Shown here piece after piece: positions 1-7,885 of a stretch of DNA of 64,000 nucleotides. The notes beneath the pieces are model-generated. The model ran no database searches and was not told where the DNA came from. It saw only the letters and a program-made list of their open reading frames with translations. The translations under genes were made by a program, and so were the position numbers. Source of the stretch: Bradyrhizobium sp. in8p8 (GTDB taxonomy: Bacteria; Pseudomonadota; Alphaproteobacteria; Rhizobiales; Xanthobacteraceae). The stretch's first letter is position 1, and each line of letters opens with the position of its first letter. The DNA lies in assembly GCF_000426845.1 (NCBI RefSeq), contig NZ_AUGD01000002.1, positions 558,001 through 622,000 on the forward strand. The letters are read 5' to 3'.

Positions 1-72
1 GCCATCGATGCCTATCGCGCGCACGCGGCACAAGACCGATCCTTGCGGGACTGCGAAGCGCACTTCGGATAA
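1..72 (+). CDS. C-terminal end of an unidentified protein (cut by window edge)
   Basis: Frame 1 is open from the first base to a TAA at 70-72 and gives 23 residues ending in CEAHFG. The composition (Ala, Arg, Asp rich, polar) and lack of earlier stops fit the tail of a gene that starts upstream of the window. There is too little sequence to name a family, and the short open frame could be chance in GC-rich DNA. Confidence 0.4.
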   Translation, partial: AIDAYRAHAAQDRSLRDCEAHFG

Positions 73-277
73 TGTTCGTTGCCGCCCGTCGGGCCCTCCG
101 GCCCTAGCGGCGTTCGGCTGTAGCCGTGATGTCAGCGATCGCCCAAGATCCCGGAAGCCGAAAGCGAAAGTTTTGTAACGGCTGAACATCCGTTGTGTGC
201 ACTTTGGAACCGTCGGTTCCGCCGCGGAAACGTAGGTTGCACGCTGGCGCCGATTCCCGGCCCCAAGAGAACCCAAC

Positions 278-994
278 GTGACCGGTCGGCCCCAGAACGA
301 TCTGCTCCGGCAGCTCAACCATCAGGATTTCGAGCTGCTCGCGCCTCACCTCCAGCCGGTCGAAGTCGAAACGAGCCATATCCTGCACCACGCCGGAGAC
401 GGCATGGCTGCAGTTCATTTTCCCTGCGGTCCCACGCTCGTGTCGTTCGCCGTGCCAGTCGAGGACGATCGCGAGGTCGAGAGCCTGCTGGTCGGGCGCG
501 AGGGAGCGGTGGGCATTGCCTCCGGCCGCACCCCTTCGCTCGCCTATTCGCGCATCGTCGTGAAGCTCGGCGGCACGCTCTTCCGTCTGCCGCTCCGCGC
601 ATTCGAGCAGGCGCAGCAGAGGTCGGCGACACTCCAGGAGTCCTTCTCGCGCTATGCCGACTGCCAGTTCGCGCAGTTGCTGCAGACCGCAGCCTGCAAC
701 GCGGCACACTCGATCGAGCAGCGCGCTGCCAAGTGGATCATCTCGGCCCAGGAACGTGTCGGTGGCGCCGAAATTCCCCTCACCCATGAGCAGCTCGCAG
801 GCATGCTCGGCGTCTCCCGCAGCTATGCCAGCCGCGTCATCCAGATGTTCAAGGCAAGGCGCATCCTCGCGACCCGCCGCGGCGCCATCCTGATCCTCGA
901 CGCGGCAGCGCTCGAAGCAAGAGCCTGCTCCTGCAACGACTGGGTGAAGAAGCATTTCGACGAAGTGCTGGGCGCGGCAATTGCCGGCGGTTAG
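278..994 (+). CDS. Crp/Fnr family transcriptional regulator
   Basis: The 238-residue product has an N-terminal cyclic-nucleotide-binding-like beta domain (about residues 10-115), a dimerisation helix, and a C-terminal winged helix-turn-helix (about 165-205, containing THEQLAGMLGVSRSYASRV). It should be a cytoplasmic DNA-binding regulator. It lacks an N-terminal Fnr-type cysteine cluster, so an oxygen-sensing Fe-S centre is unlikely; a CSC motif lies near the C-terminus (residues 217-219). The start is GTG at 278, preceded by AAGAGA at 265-270. It is the first of three Crp/Fnr-type genes in 2.6 kb. The ligand and targets are not visible. Confidence 0.85.
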   Translation: MTGRPQNDLLRQLNHQDFELLAPHLQPVEVETSHILHHAGDGMAAVHFPCGPTLVSFAVPVEDDREVESLLVGREGAVGIASGRTPSLAYSRIVVKLGGTLFRLPLRAFEQAQQRSATLQESFSRYADCQFAQLLQTAACNAAHSIEQRAAKWIISAQERVGGAEIPLTHEQLAGMLGVSRSYASRVIQMFKARRILATRRGAILILDAAALEARACSCNDWVKKHFDEVLGAAIAGG

Positions 995-1007
995 CAATCC
1001 TCCAACG

Positions 1008-1745
1008 TCACGCCCGCGGCGACGACTGCCGCTTAAGGTGCAGATAGGCCGGACTGAAATCGCCGAGCCGCTGCAGCTCGCGCCATTTCAGCACGACGAG
1101 CTCGCCCTCGCGCAGGTCCATGGCTCCGCTCCGCCGAAGGTCGGCGAGTGTCCGGTTCACCGTCGCGATCGCCATGCCCAGCGTCTCGCCGAGTTGGCCC
1201 AGGCTGATCGGCACGGGGCAGCGATTGCCGCGGACCAGTTGCGCCGCGCGGGCGCGGTAGAACAGCTCGCAGAAGAGGTGCGCCATCCGCGTCTGCATGG
1301 ACCGGGCGCTGTTGTTGGTGATGGCCTCCCGAAAGATCGCTGCGTCGAGCAGCGTCTCACGCCAGACGGCCAGCCCAAAGTTCGGCCGCCGCCGGAACGC
1401 GACGAACAATTCGCGATGCGGGATGAACGCGACCGTGGCCGGGCCGAGCGCACTGAGCCCGTGATCCATCTGGTCGATGAACAGGCCCTGCGCATCCGGC
1501 AGGTCGCCGGTGAGGTGAAACGCCAGGTATTGCCGCCGCCCGCTGCCGAGCAGGTGGTAGCGCGCGACCATGCCAGAGACCACCAGCGCCGAATGCTCGG
1601 GTTCGTCGCCCTGGCGGATGAAATCCTCATTGGGGTCGAAATCGCGCAGCGTGAAGGTGAGCGCGCGGATCTCCGCGATATCCTCCTGTGCGAGTTCGGT
1701 GTGCTCGCCGAGGTTCCGGATCAGCACGTCTTGGGCTCTTTCCAT
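1008..1745 (-). CDS. Crp/Fnr family transcriptional regulator
   Basis: This gene is convergent with the previous regulator (13 bases between stops). From ATG at 1745 the product is 245 residues; a TTG at 1775 in the same frame is an alternative start. The N-terminal half is a cNMP-binding-like barrel (the stretch RQGDEPEHSALVVSGMVARY is typical), and the C-terminal helix-turn-helix contains LGQLGETLGMAIATVNRTL. It ends in a DFSPAYL motif shared with the next regulator (DFRPDYL), so these two are closer relatives of each other than of the first. No cysteine cluster for an Fe-S sensor is seen. The effector is unknown. Confidence 0.85.
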   Translation of the reverse strand: MERAQDVLIRNLGEHTELAQEDIAEIRALTFTLRDFDPNEDFIRQGDEPEHSALVVSGMVARYHLLGSGRRQYLAFHLTGDLPDAQGLFIDQMDHGLSALGPATVAFIPHRELFVAFRRRPNFGLAVWRETLLDAAIFREAITNNSARSMQTRMAHLFCELFYRARAAQLVRGNRCPVPISLGQLGETLGMAIATVNRTLADLRRSGAMDLREGELVVLKWRELQRLGDFSPAYLHLKRQSSPRA

Positions 1746-1899
1746 GGGGCCGCCAAAATGGCGCCGGTCTATCAAATGATACGTCCGGCTCGGGTTCAGC
1801 GGACTAGAACGCGGATCGGAAGCACAGGTTGCTAGCCGACCAGCGCCCCATCAGTCGCATCCCGTTCCGTTGCCCTCGACGCGAGCCGAGCCGCCCTTC

Positions 1900-2139
1900 A
1901 TGAGCCCTACGACGATCCTGGAGCGCATCCGTAGCCTGTTCCCGCCCCGGGCGAGCGAGCACCTCGACAGCATCGGCGATGCCTTCGAGAACGGCATGAT
2001 GAAGGAGCCGATCCGGCCGATGTCCGATCAGGAACTCGCCCGCGCCATCCGCGAGTTCCGCGCCGCGCCGGCCTCCGACTGGACCATCGCAAAACTCTCG
2101 CGGCGCTCCGTCGGGGCGTCGGTGCCGCGGGACGCCTGA
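1900..2139 (+). CDS. Small hypothetical protein
   Basis: A 79-residue protein starting at ATG 1900 (MSPTTILERIRSLFPP); a TTG at 1870 would add ten residues. No domain is recognised. It is soluble and charged with no signal peptide or membrane segment. It lies 17 bases upstream of the third Crp/Fnr gene on the same strand, so the two may be co-transcribed. Codon use resembles its neighbours, which supports a real gene, but no function can be given. Confidence 0.55.
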   Translation: MSPTTILERIRSLFPPRASEHLDSIGDAFENGMMKEPIRPMSDQELARAIREFRAAPASDWTIAKLSRRSVGASVPRDA

Positions 2140-2156
2140 ACCAGCACGCGAGACTC

Positions 2157-2858
2157 ATGCCGTATTCGAAGTTCATCGCGCGTCTCCAGGCGATCGAAGG
2201 CCTATCGGAGGAGGAACGCCGGCAGGTGGCCGCCCTGCCTTCTGCGCTGCGCCAGGTCGCCGACGGCGAGATCGTGCTGCGCCAGGGCGAGTCTGCCTCG
2301 CGCTGCGTGTTCGTCGTCAGCGGCTTCCTCTACCAGGCGCGCATCGTCGGCGACCGCAGCCAGATCCTCGCGTTCCACGTTCCCGGCGACATGCCCTGCC
2401 TGCACACGCTGCTGGTCTCGCCGATGGATGCGGATCTGGTCGGACTCGGACCGACCATCGTCGGCACGGTCGCACACAGCCAGCTCAAGCAGTTGCTCGA
2501 CGGCTCCATCCATCTGACCCGCGCCTTCTGGCGCGAGACGCTGATCGACGCGGCAATCTCGCGGCAATGGATCGCGCGCCTCGGCGCACAGGCAGCGCTG
2601 CCCAAGGTGGCACATCTCATCTGCGAGCTCGCCGCAAGGCTGGAGGTCGTCGGCCTTGTCAAGGACGGCTGCTTCCAGATGCCTATGACGCAGCGCCACG
2701 TTGCGGACGCCTGCGGATTGTCGATCGTCCACGTCAATCGCACCATCCAGGAGCTGAGGCATCGTGAATTGATTGCCTGGGAAGGCAGCGAAATCGAGCT
2801 GCTTCAGTCGGATGAGCTGCGCAGGTTAGCGGATTTCAGGCCTGACTATCTGAGCTGA
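2157..2858 (+). CDS. Crp/Fnr family transcriptional regulator
   Basis: A 233-residue regulator with an N-terminal cNMP-binding-like domain (residues about 20-110; VLRQGESASRCVFVVSG) and a C-terminal winged helix-turn-helix (about 175-205; QRHVADACGLSIVHVNRTI). It resembles the gene at 1008-1745 along its length, including WRETL(L/I)DAAI in the middle and the F-P-YL ending. It probably acts as a DNA-binding dimer in the cytoplasm. The start is ATG 2157, just after the small gene upstream. The ligand and regulon cannot be read from the sequence. Confidence 0.85.
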   Translation: MPYSKFIARLQAIEGLSEEERRQVAALPSALRQVADGEIVLRQGESASRCVFVVSGFLYQARIVGDRSQILAFHVPGDMPCLHTLLVSPMDADLVGLGPTIVGTVAHSQLKQLLDGSIHLTRAFWRETLIDAAISRQWIARLGAQAALPKVAHLICELAARLEVVGLVKDGCFQMPMTQRHVADACGLSIVHVNRTIQELRHRELIAWEGSEIELLQSDELRRLADFRPDYLS

Positions 2859-3183
2859 GCGCGCGTAGACGTGTGATTACCCCCCTCCACGCGGCTTTGT
2901 CCGCCAGGCGCTGAGCAGCGTGCCGCCGCTCCCCATCACGGGATCCGTCTTCGGCCTCCGAACCTTCGCGATGCCGCCCGGCGGGGCAATGAAGAAATCC
3001 GGCTCGAAGACAATCGTGTAGCCGAACCGCGGCTCGCCGCCGCGCCGGCGAGCCGAACATCGCGGCAAGGATGCAAATGGCCGACTCATCCCATAGGAGA
3101 GCTTGACGCCCTTCTCGTATCGCTGATGATTGCGTCGCGTGGTCATTTGGCTATAGTTGGCCATTGGCTCTTTCGCACTGCGC
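2859..3183. other. Intergenic region without a convincing gene
   Basis: The 325 bases lie between the third Crp/Fnr gene and the LuxR-type gene. A minus-strand open frame (2877-3185) could encode about 100 residues, but it has no recognisable domain, is rich in Arg/Gly/Pro, and overlaps the start of the LuxR-type gene, so it is not called. The right end should hold the luxR-type promoter; no clear -35/-10 pair was found. Confidence 0.5.
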
Positions 3184-4281
3184 ATGAGTGGATCTGAGCA
3201 TCTCGATCATCTGATTGGCCGCATCTACGAGGCCGGGCTGGTACCTTCATTGTGGCCCGAGGTCCTCAATGAAATCGGTATCGCCGTCGGCGGGAATGGC
3301 GGCCTGCTTTTTGCCGTACGCGACGGCTATGTCAGTGGGATCAATTCCGCCAACCACGACCAGACCATGCCGCTTTTCCTGAAGGAGGGATGGAGCGAGC
3401 GTGATCCGTTGCTGCCGCGTGCGGCCGCACTCAACCACGCCGGCTTCCTCGTTGATGGAGACCTTCTATCGGAGCACGAGATTGCGACCAACGACGTGTA
3501 TTGCAGTTTCTATCGCAGGCACGGGATCGGCTACAGAGCCGGGACAATCATTCCAATCCCGAGCGGCGATTCGATAGCGATCGTCATGCCGCGGCATCAG
3601 GACAATGGGCCGGTGCCGCGCGACGTCGTCTTGTTTCTGGATGACTTGAGGCCGCATCTGGCTCGGGCGTCCATGACCGCAAACCGCCTTGGTTTCGAGC
3701 GCGCTCGCGCGCAGGCCGATGCTTTGCAGGCGATCGGCCTGCCCGGAGCGATATTGCGCGAAGGCGGCCGATTGCTCGCGGCAAACCGCCTGTTCGAAGC
3801 GCTGATGCCATCGCTATTTCATGACCGCGCCGAACGGTTGACTTTGACCGATGCTGCCGCGGACGGGTTGTTCTTGGCAGCGCTGGCGACTTCGTCCGTT
3901 GCTGGCAGTCGGATCGTCAAGTCCATCGCCATCGCAGCGGCGATGGATCGCGTACCGATGGTCCTGCATGTCATCCCGGTGCGCGGATCGGCGCGCGATA
4001 TCTTCACGCGAGCCACTTTCATGCTCGTCGTGACTCCCGTCGATCGCGGCGCGGTACCGAGTGCGGAAGTCCTCCAAGGGCTGTTCGACCTGACGCCGGC
4101 AGAGGCCCAGGTGGCGCGTCGCGTTGCACAAGCGGAATCGCTCGACGCGCTCGCCGCGGCAATCGGCGTTGCGCGAGAGACAGTCCGCACGCAGCTCAAA
4201 GCCGTGCTTTCAAAAACCGGTCTTTCGCGCCAGCAGGAGCTCGTCAGCCTGCTCGCAGGCAAGGCATTGCGCGGCGACTAG
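3184..4281 (+). CDS. LuxR-type helix-turn-helix transcriptional regulator
   Basis: From ATG 3184 the product is 365 residues; an in-frame ATG at 3157 is a less likely start. The last 65 residues form a LuxR/GerE DNA-binding domain (LTPAEAQVARRVAQAESLDA and VARETVRTQLKAVLSKTGLS). The N-terminal 290 residues are a PAS/GAF-like sensory region without the autoinducer-binding signature of LuxR itself, and there is no response-regulator receiver domain. It is a single-input cytoplasmic regulator of unknown ligand. No luxI-like gene is nearby, so it looks like an orphan regulator. Confidence 0.8.
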   Translation: MSGSEHLDHLIGRIYEAGLVPSLWPEVLNEIGIAVGGNGGLLFAVRDGYVSGINSANHDQTMPLFLKEGWSERDPLLPRAAALNHAGFLVDGDLLSEHEIATNDVYCSFYRRHGIGYRAGTIIPIPSGDSIAIVMPRHQDNGPVPRDVVLFLDDLRPHLARASMTANRLGFERARAQADALQAIGLPGAILREGGRLLAANRLFEALMPSLFHDRAERLTLTDAAADGLFLAALATSSVAGSRIVKSIAIAAAMDRVPMVLHVIPVRGSARDIFTRATFMLVVTPVDRGAVPSAEVLQGLFDLTPAEAQVARRVAQAESLDALAAAIGVARETVRTQLKAVLSKTGLSRQQELVSLLAGKALRGD

Positions 4282-4506
4282 ACAGATGTTGCTGTGCATC
4301 AAACCGGGATGATTTTGCACCGGCTTCTCGCGGGTTGCGAAGTCCGCTGGCTTTGAAGTCTGTCCGGTCTGATCCCAGCACGCGTCAGTCTGGACTAGGT
4401 TTGCCTTGGTAGACCAAGCCACTTCTTCACCCAAATGGGTGAAGACACAACCCGGCGCTGTGGATCAAGTCTGTCCATGCTGAATGTTTGACGAGAAGCG
4501 GCGGCG
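4282..4506. other. Intergenic region with two perfect palindromes
   Basis: The region between the LuxR-type gene and the small gene at 4507 has no open frame worth calling. It holds two adjacent perfect inverted repeats: CTTGGT-AG-ACCAAG at 4405-4418 and CTTCACCC-AAAT-GGGTGAAG at 4425-4444. They could be operators for a dimeric regulator or RNA hairpins; neither is followed by a T-run, so a terminator is unlikely. Confidence 0.5.
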
Positions 4507-4707
4507 ATGGTCAGACCCGAGTTCCCGACATTTGAAGTGGTCCTGGTGCAGCGCAGGAGGAAGTGGGCCTGGAACATCTGCACCAGCCAAGGAGTGGTCG
4601 TGGTGCACGGGCGTGAACCAAATCGACGTGCCGCAAAGTACCAAGCCGAAAGAGCGCTCTTCATGCTGCTTCTGACCGCGCCCTACCGGTCGCGACTTCC
4701 TGTCTAG
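4507..4707 (+). CDS. Small conserved-looking hypothetical protein
   Basis: A 66-residue protein from ATG 4507. The sequence pattern (FEVVLVQRRRKWAW, then a second beta-like stretch GVVVVHGRE, then a helix with ALFMLLLTAPYRS) suggests a small alpha/beta fold, and I have an impression of similar short proteins in Bradyrhizobium, though no search was run. No signal peptide or catalytic motif is seen. It stands alone between long non-coding stretches, downstream of two palindromes that may regulate it. Confidence 0.55.
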   Translation: MVRPEFPTFEVVLVQRRRKWAWNICTSQGVVVVHGREPNRRAAKYQAERALFMLLLTAPYRSRLPV

Positions 4708-5043
4708 CGAGGCTCGCATTCAAGTCCCCGGTTGGCGGTCGTCCAGGCTGAATGGGGCAGCGGGGCATAGATCGGCGGCCCCAGCTTTCCGCGCCGCTCG
4801 GCCTTGATCGGACAATGAACCACAGCAGGCGGAACCTGCCGCGCGCCTGTGGGAAGTCATGGCCGTCGACGAGCGATCGGAGGTGGAAACCTATTGGCGA
4901 CGAGCATCATCCCGCTGAGGAACCAAAGCCGCGCAGGCCCGATTCAAGCCACATCGTCTCCGGATTTGCGGCTCATTGCCACCCAACTCTTTGACCAGAA
5001 GGGGCTGGTTGAGAGTTGCGTCATGCGTAACCGGGAGACCAGG
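4708..5043. other. Intergenic region, nothing recognised
   Basis: Between the small gene at 4507 and the membrane protein at 5044. The only long frame here is the upstream extension of the next gene; it lacks a sensible ribosome-binding site and is poor in protein-like features, so it is not treated as coding. No terminator or repeat was seen. Confidence 0.4.
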
Positions 5044-6288
5044 ATGGGCAACCGCGCCGCAAAGTTGATTTCTACCCTCGTCGCCAGCATCGTTGCGGGC
5101 GCGCCATTAGCCGCGGTGTCGCAGAATGCGCCAACTGCTTCGAGCATGGCCAACGCGGCCCCCGACTGTCTCGCCGCGCCGAAGGACGCTGCGCCTCAGG
5201 GGCAGCACTGGTACTACCGCCTGGAGCGCACGACCAAGCGGAAATGTTGGTATCTGCGCGCTGCGGGCGACAAGGACAGCGCGAGGACCGTGCAGACCGC
5301 GCAGGTCGCGAGCGATAATGCGACGACGGATGCGCCAGTCGCGCAGCAGCAGCCGCAGCAGCAGCAGCAAGCGGTGCAGGACGCCCGGGCCGAATATCTG
5401 ACCCCGCGGAGCGGCGCCGCCTCGAAGGCGCCGAACGCACCTCCGCAGCCTGCCGCCATAATGCCGGTCCAACAATCGACGGAGCAGGCCGCTGACGGCA
5501 ACGCCCAGCAGCCCGCCGCCACCACGCCCTGGCCCGATGTGTCCACGGCGCCCGCTCCGCCCGCGCCGCCGCCGGCACCAACCGTGGTCGCGGCAGCTGC
5601 GCAGCCGAGCGCAAAGCCGTCAAAATCCCTGCCCCTCAGTGCGCCCGCTGCGGCGGACATCGCCGCGGACAAGTCGAACGGCTCGCTCCAGATGCTGCTG
5701 CTCGTGATCGGCGGCGCGCTTGCGCTCGCCGGAATCCTCGCCAGCGTCATCTACCGCTTGGCCGGGGCGCGCGTCCGTCTGCAGTCCACTGACCGTCACG
5801 CCTATTGGGACGATTGGGAGCCGCAGGATCAGGACGCCAGCCGCGCGCCCTGGCGCGATGCGGCTTCGGCGAACACGCTGCCACCGCGCCCCGTCGACTT
5901 CGATGCGGCACGTCCGCGAGCGGCAAAGCAGGCGACAAAGCTCGCCGCGATCAGCCGCGAGATCGCGCTTGTCGACGCGCGCAAGCGCCATGCTGCCGCC
6001 CCGACCGCAGAGCCGGAGCAGACGAGAAGCGAGGAGATCGAGGTCAAGCGGCTCGAACGCGAATTCGAGATCGGGGCTGCTTCCCCCAAGCTCGCCGCAA
6101 ATGAGAGAGGCGAGAATCGCAATGAGGCGCCGACAGCTCGCGGCGCCGAGGCCGTCGACATCGACGTGATCACGACGATGCTGGAACAGCTGGCGAAGGA
6201 AGGGCCGCGCCTGTCGCGACCTAACCTTGAAGCTGACCTTGCAAACTTCGAACGAAGCCTACGAGGCCGATCCGCCGCTCGCGCTTGA
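5044..6288 (+). CDS. Signal-peptide and single-membrane-span hypothetical protein with Pro/Ala/Gln-rich linker
   Basis: From ATG 5044, preceded by GGGAG, the product is 414 residues; ATG 5023 is possible. Residues 1-26 look like a signal peptide or anchor. A short segment with WYYRL and CWYLR follows at about 56-72, then a low-complexity Gln/Pro/Ala linker (about 85-205), a membrane segment (about 215-237) and a charged C-terminal cytoplasmic-type region. No known enzyme domain is recognised. The 3' end overlaps the convergent gmk gene by 68 bases, so the last 22 codons are read on both strands. Confidence 0.7.
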   Translation: MGNRAAKLISTLVASIVAGAPLAAVSQNAPTASSMANAAPDCLAAPKDAAPQGQHWYYRLERTTKRKCWYLRAAGDKDSARTVQTAQVASDNATTDAPVAQQQPQQQQQAVQDARAEYLTPRSGAASKAPNAPPQPAAIMPVQQSTEQAADGNAQQPAATTPWPDVSTAPAPPAPPPAPTVVAAAAQPSAKPSKSLPLSAPAAADIAADKSNGSLQMLLLVIGGALALAGILASVIYRLAGARVRLQSTDRHAYWDDWEPQDQDASRAPWRDAASANTLPPRPVDFDAARPRAAKQATKLAAISREIALVDARKRHAAAPTAEPEQTRSEEIEVKRLEREFEIGAASPKLAANERGENRNEAPTARGAEAVDIDVITTMLEQLAKEGPRLSRPNLEADLANFERSLRGRSAARA

Positions 6289-6880
6289 GGCGTTCGGCCT
6301 TCAGGATCGACTGCACCTCGGCAAAGGCCTGGTCGACGTCGTGATTGATCACGATGTAGTCGTACTCGGCCCAGTGGCTCATCTCGTGGCTGGCGCGGCT
6401 CATGCGCTTGCGGATCACCTCGTCGGAATCCTGCGCCCGCGAATGCAGGCGCTTCTCGAGGTCGGCCGCCGAAGGCGGTAGGATAAAGACGCGAACGACG
6501 TCGACGCTCGCTTTCTGATGCAGTTGCTGTGTGCCTTGCCAGTCGATGTCGAACAGCACGTCCTGCCCAGCCGCCAGCGCCGCTTCCACTGGTGCACGCG
6601 GCGTCCCGTAGAGATTGTCAAACACGATGGCCCATTCGAGCAGTTCGCCCTGCTCCACCATCATCTCGAACTTGCGCTTGTCGACGAAGAAATAGTCACG
6701 CCCCTCGACCTCTCCGGGCCGCTTTTCGCGCGTGGTCGCCGACACCGACATCTTCAGGCCGGGCTCCCGCTCGAGCAACATCCGCGACAGCGTCGTCTTG
6801 CCCGCGCCCGAGGGCGAGGACAGCACGAACATCAATCCGCGCCGCTCGACACCGTCAATTCCGTGACCGCCCGTCGTCAT
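6221..6880 (-). CDS. gmk: Guanylate kinase
   Basis: Catalyses ATP-dependent phosphorylation of GMP to GDP in the cytoplasm. The 219-residue protein has the P-loop SPSGAGKTT (about residues 22-30) and the GMP-binding signature TTREKRPGEVEGRDYFFV (about 48-65). Length and order match bacterial Gmk with a short N-terminal extension. It follows yicC with 3 bases between, as in many proteobacteria, and ends a leftward block. Its 3' end overlaps the convergent membrane-protein gene. Confidence 0.97.
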   Translation of the reverse strand: MTTGGHGIDGVERRGLMFVLSSPSGAGKTTLSRMLLEREPGLKMSVSATTREKRPGEVEGRDYFFVDKRKFEMMVEQGELLEWAIVFDNLYGTPRAPVEAALAAGQDVLFDIDWQGTQQLHQKASVDVVRVFILPPSAADLEKRLHSRAQDSDEVIRKRMSRASHEMSHWAEYDYIVINHDVDQAFAEVQSILKAERLKRERRIGLVGFVRSLQGQLQG

Positions 6881-6883
6881 CGA

Positions 6884-7771
6884 TCACTCCAGATTCTGGA
6901 CCTGCTCGCGGAACTGCTCGACAACATTCTTCAATGCGAGTCCCGTGTTGGTGAGCTCGATGTCGTTCGACTTCGAGCAGCAGGTGTTGACCTCGCGGTG
7001 AAACTCCTGCGCCAGGAAGTCGAGCTTGCGGCCGATCGGGCCGCCCCTGCCGATCAGCTCGCGCGCCTGCGCGATATGCGAAGCGATGCGGTCGAGCTCC
7101 TCGCGGATGTCGGCCTTGGTGGCGATCAGGATCGCCTCCTGCATCAGGCGGTCGGAATCGAAACGATCGGAAGTGTCGAGCAGTGCGGCAATCTGCTCGG
7201 CGAGCCTGGCCTTGATCGCCTCCGGCTTTCGGCCGGGCGAACCTTCCGCTTTCTTCGCCAGCTGCTCGATCTCGTCGACGCGCTGGGTCAGGATCTGCCC
7301 GAGCGAGGTACCCTCGCGCTTGCGCATCTCGACGAGCTCGACGAGCGCCTTGTCGAAGGCGTCGGCCGCAGCGGCACGCGCGGCCCTGTCCTCTTCCTCA
7401 TCGCCCTCGGGCTCGGCAACTTCGACCACACCCTTGATGGCGAGCAACCCGTCGATGCTCGGTGCGACGGCGTCGACCTTTCCGGCGATCAGCGCGGCGG
7501 CCTTCAGGACGGCGTTGAGCACGTCCTCGTTGACGCGCACGCTGGCGGCGGCGTTGGTGCGCTTGACGTTGAGATTGGCATAGACGGTTCCGCGCGAGAG
7601 CAGCTCGCCGGCGCGCTTCTTGGCGTGGGCCTCGAGTTCGTCGAAGCCCTGCGGCAGCCGTACCCTGAGGTCAAAGCCCTTGGCATTGACCGACTTCAAT
7701 TCCCATTCGAACGTGTACGGCCCGCTCGCACCGTGGCTTCGGGCAAAGCCGGTCATGGACGACAGCGCCAT
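6884..7771 (-). CDS. yicC: YicC family protein (putative endoribonuclease)
   Basis: A 295-residue member of the YicC/YloC family. It shows the typical N-terminus (SSMTGFARSHG), a central helical region and the conserved ending IELTNTGLALKNVVEQFREQ near residue 285. Family members have been reported as RNases acting on small RNAs. The gene is immediately upstream of gmk, the usual arrangement. It is cytoplasmic, with no signal peptide. Confidence 0.92.
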   Translation of the reverse strand: MALSSMTGFARSHGASGPYTFEWELKSVNAKGFDLRVRLPQGFDELEAHAKKRAGELLSRGTVYANLNVKRTNAAASVRVNEDVLNAVLKAAALIAGKVDAVAPSIDGLLAIKGVVEVAEPEGDEEEDRAARAAAADAFDKALVELVEMRKREGTSLGQILTQRVDEIEQLAKKAEGSPGRKPEAIKARLAEQIAALLDTSDRFDSDRLMQEAILIATKADIREELDRIASHIAQARELIGRGGPIGRKLDFLAQEFHREVNTCCSKSNDIELTNTGLALKNVVEQFREQVQNLE

Positions 7772-7885
7772 CAGTTCAGATTCTCCAGGAACACGGGATT
7801 CGCGAGGCCATCAAGGCACGCGAATCTTAAGACTATTTTGCCGGAAAGTGGAATCCGCAATGTCCGCAGGTAAGGGGCCGCAGAC

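Noticed and set aside
2877..3185. Minus-strand hypothetical gene of about 100 codons
   Set aside because: It overlaps the start of the LuxR-type gene, has no domain and no clear ribosome-binding site; left as uncertain non-coding sequence.
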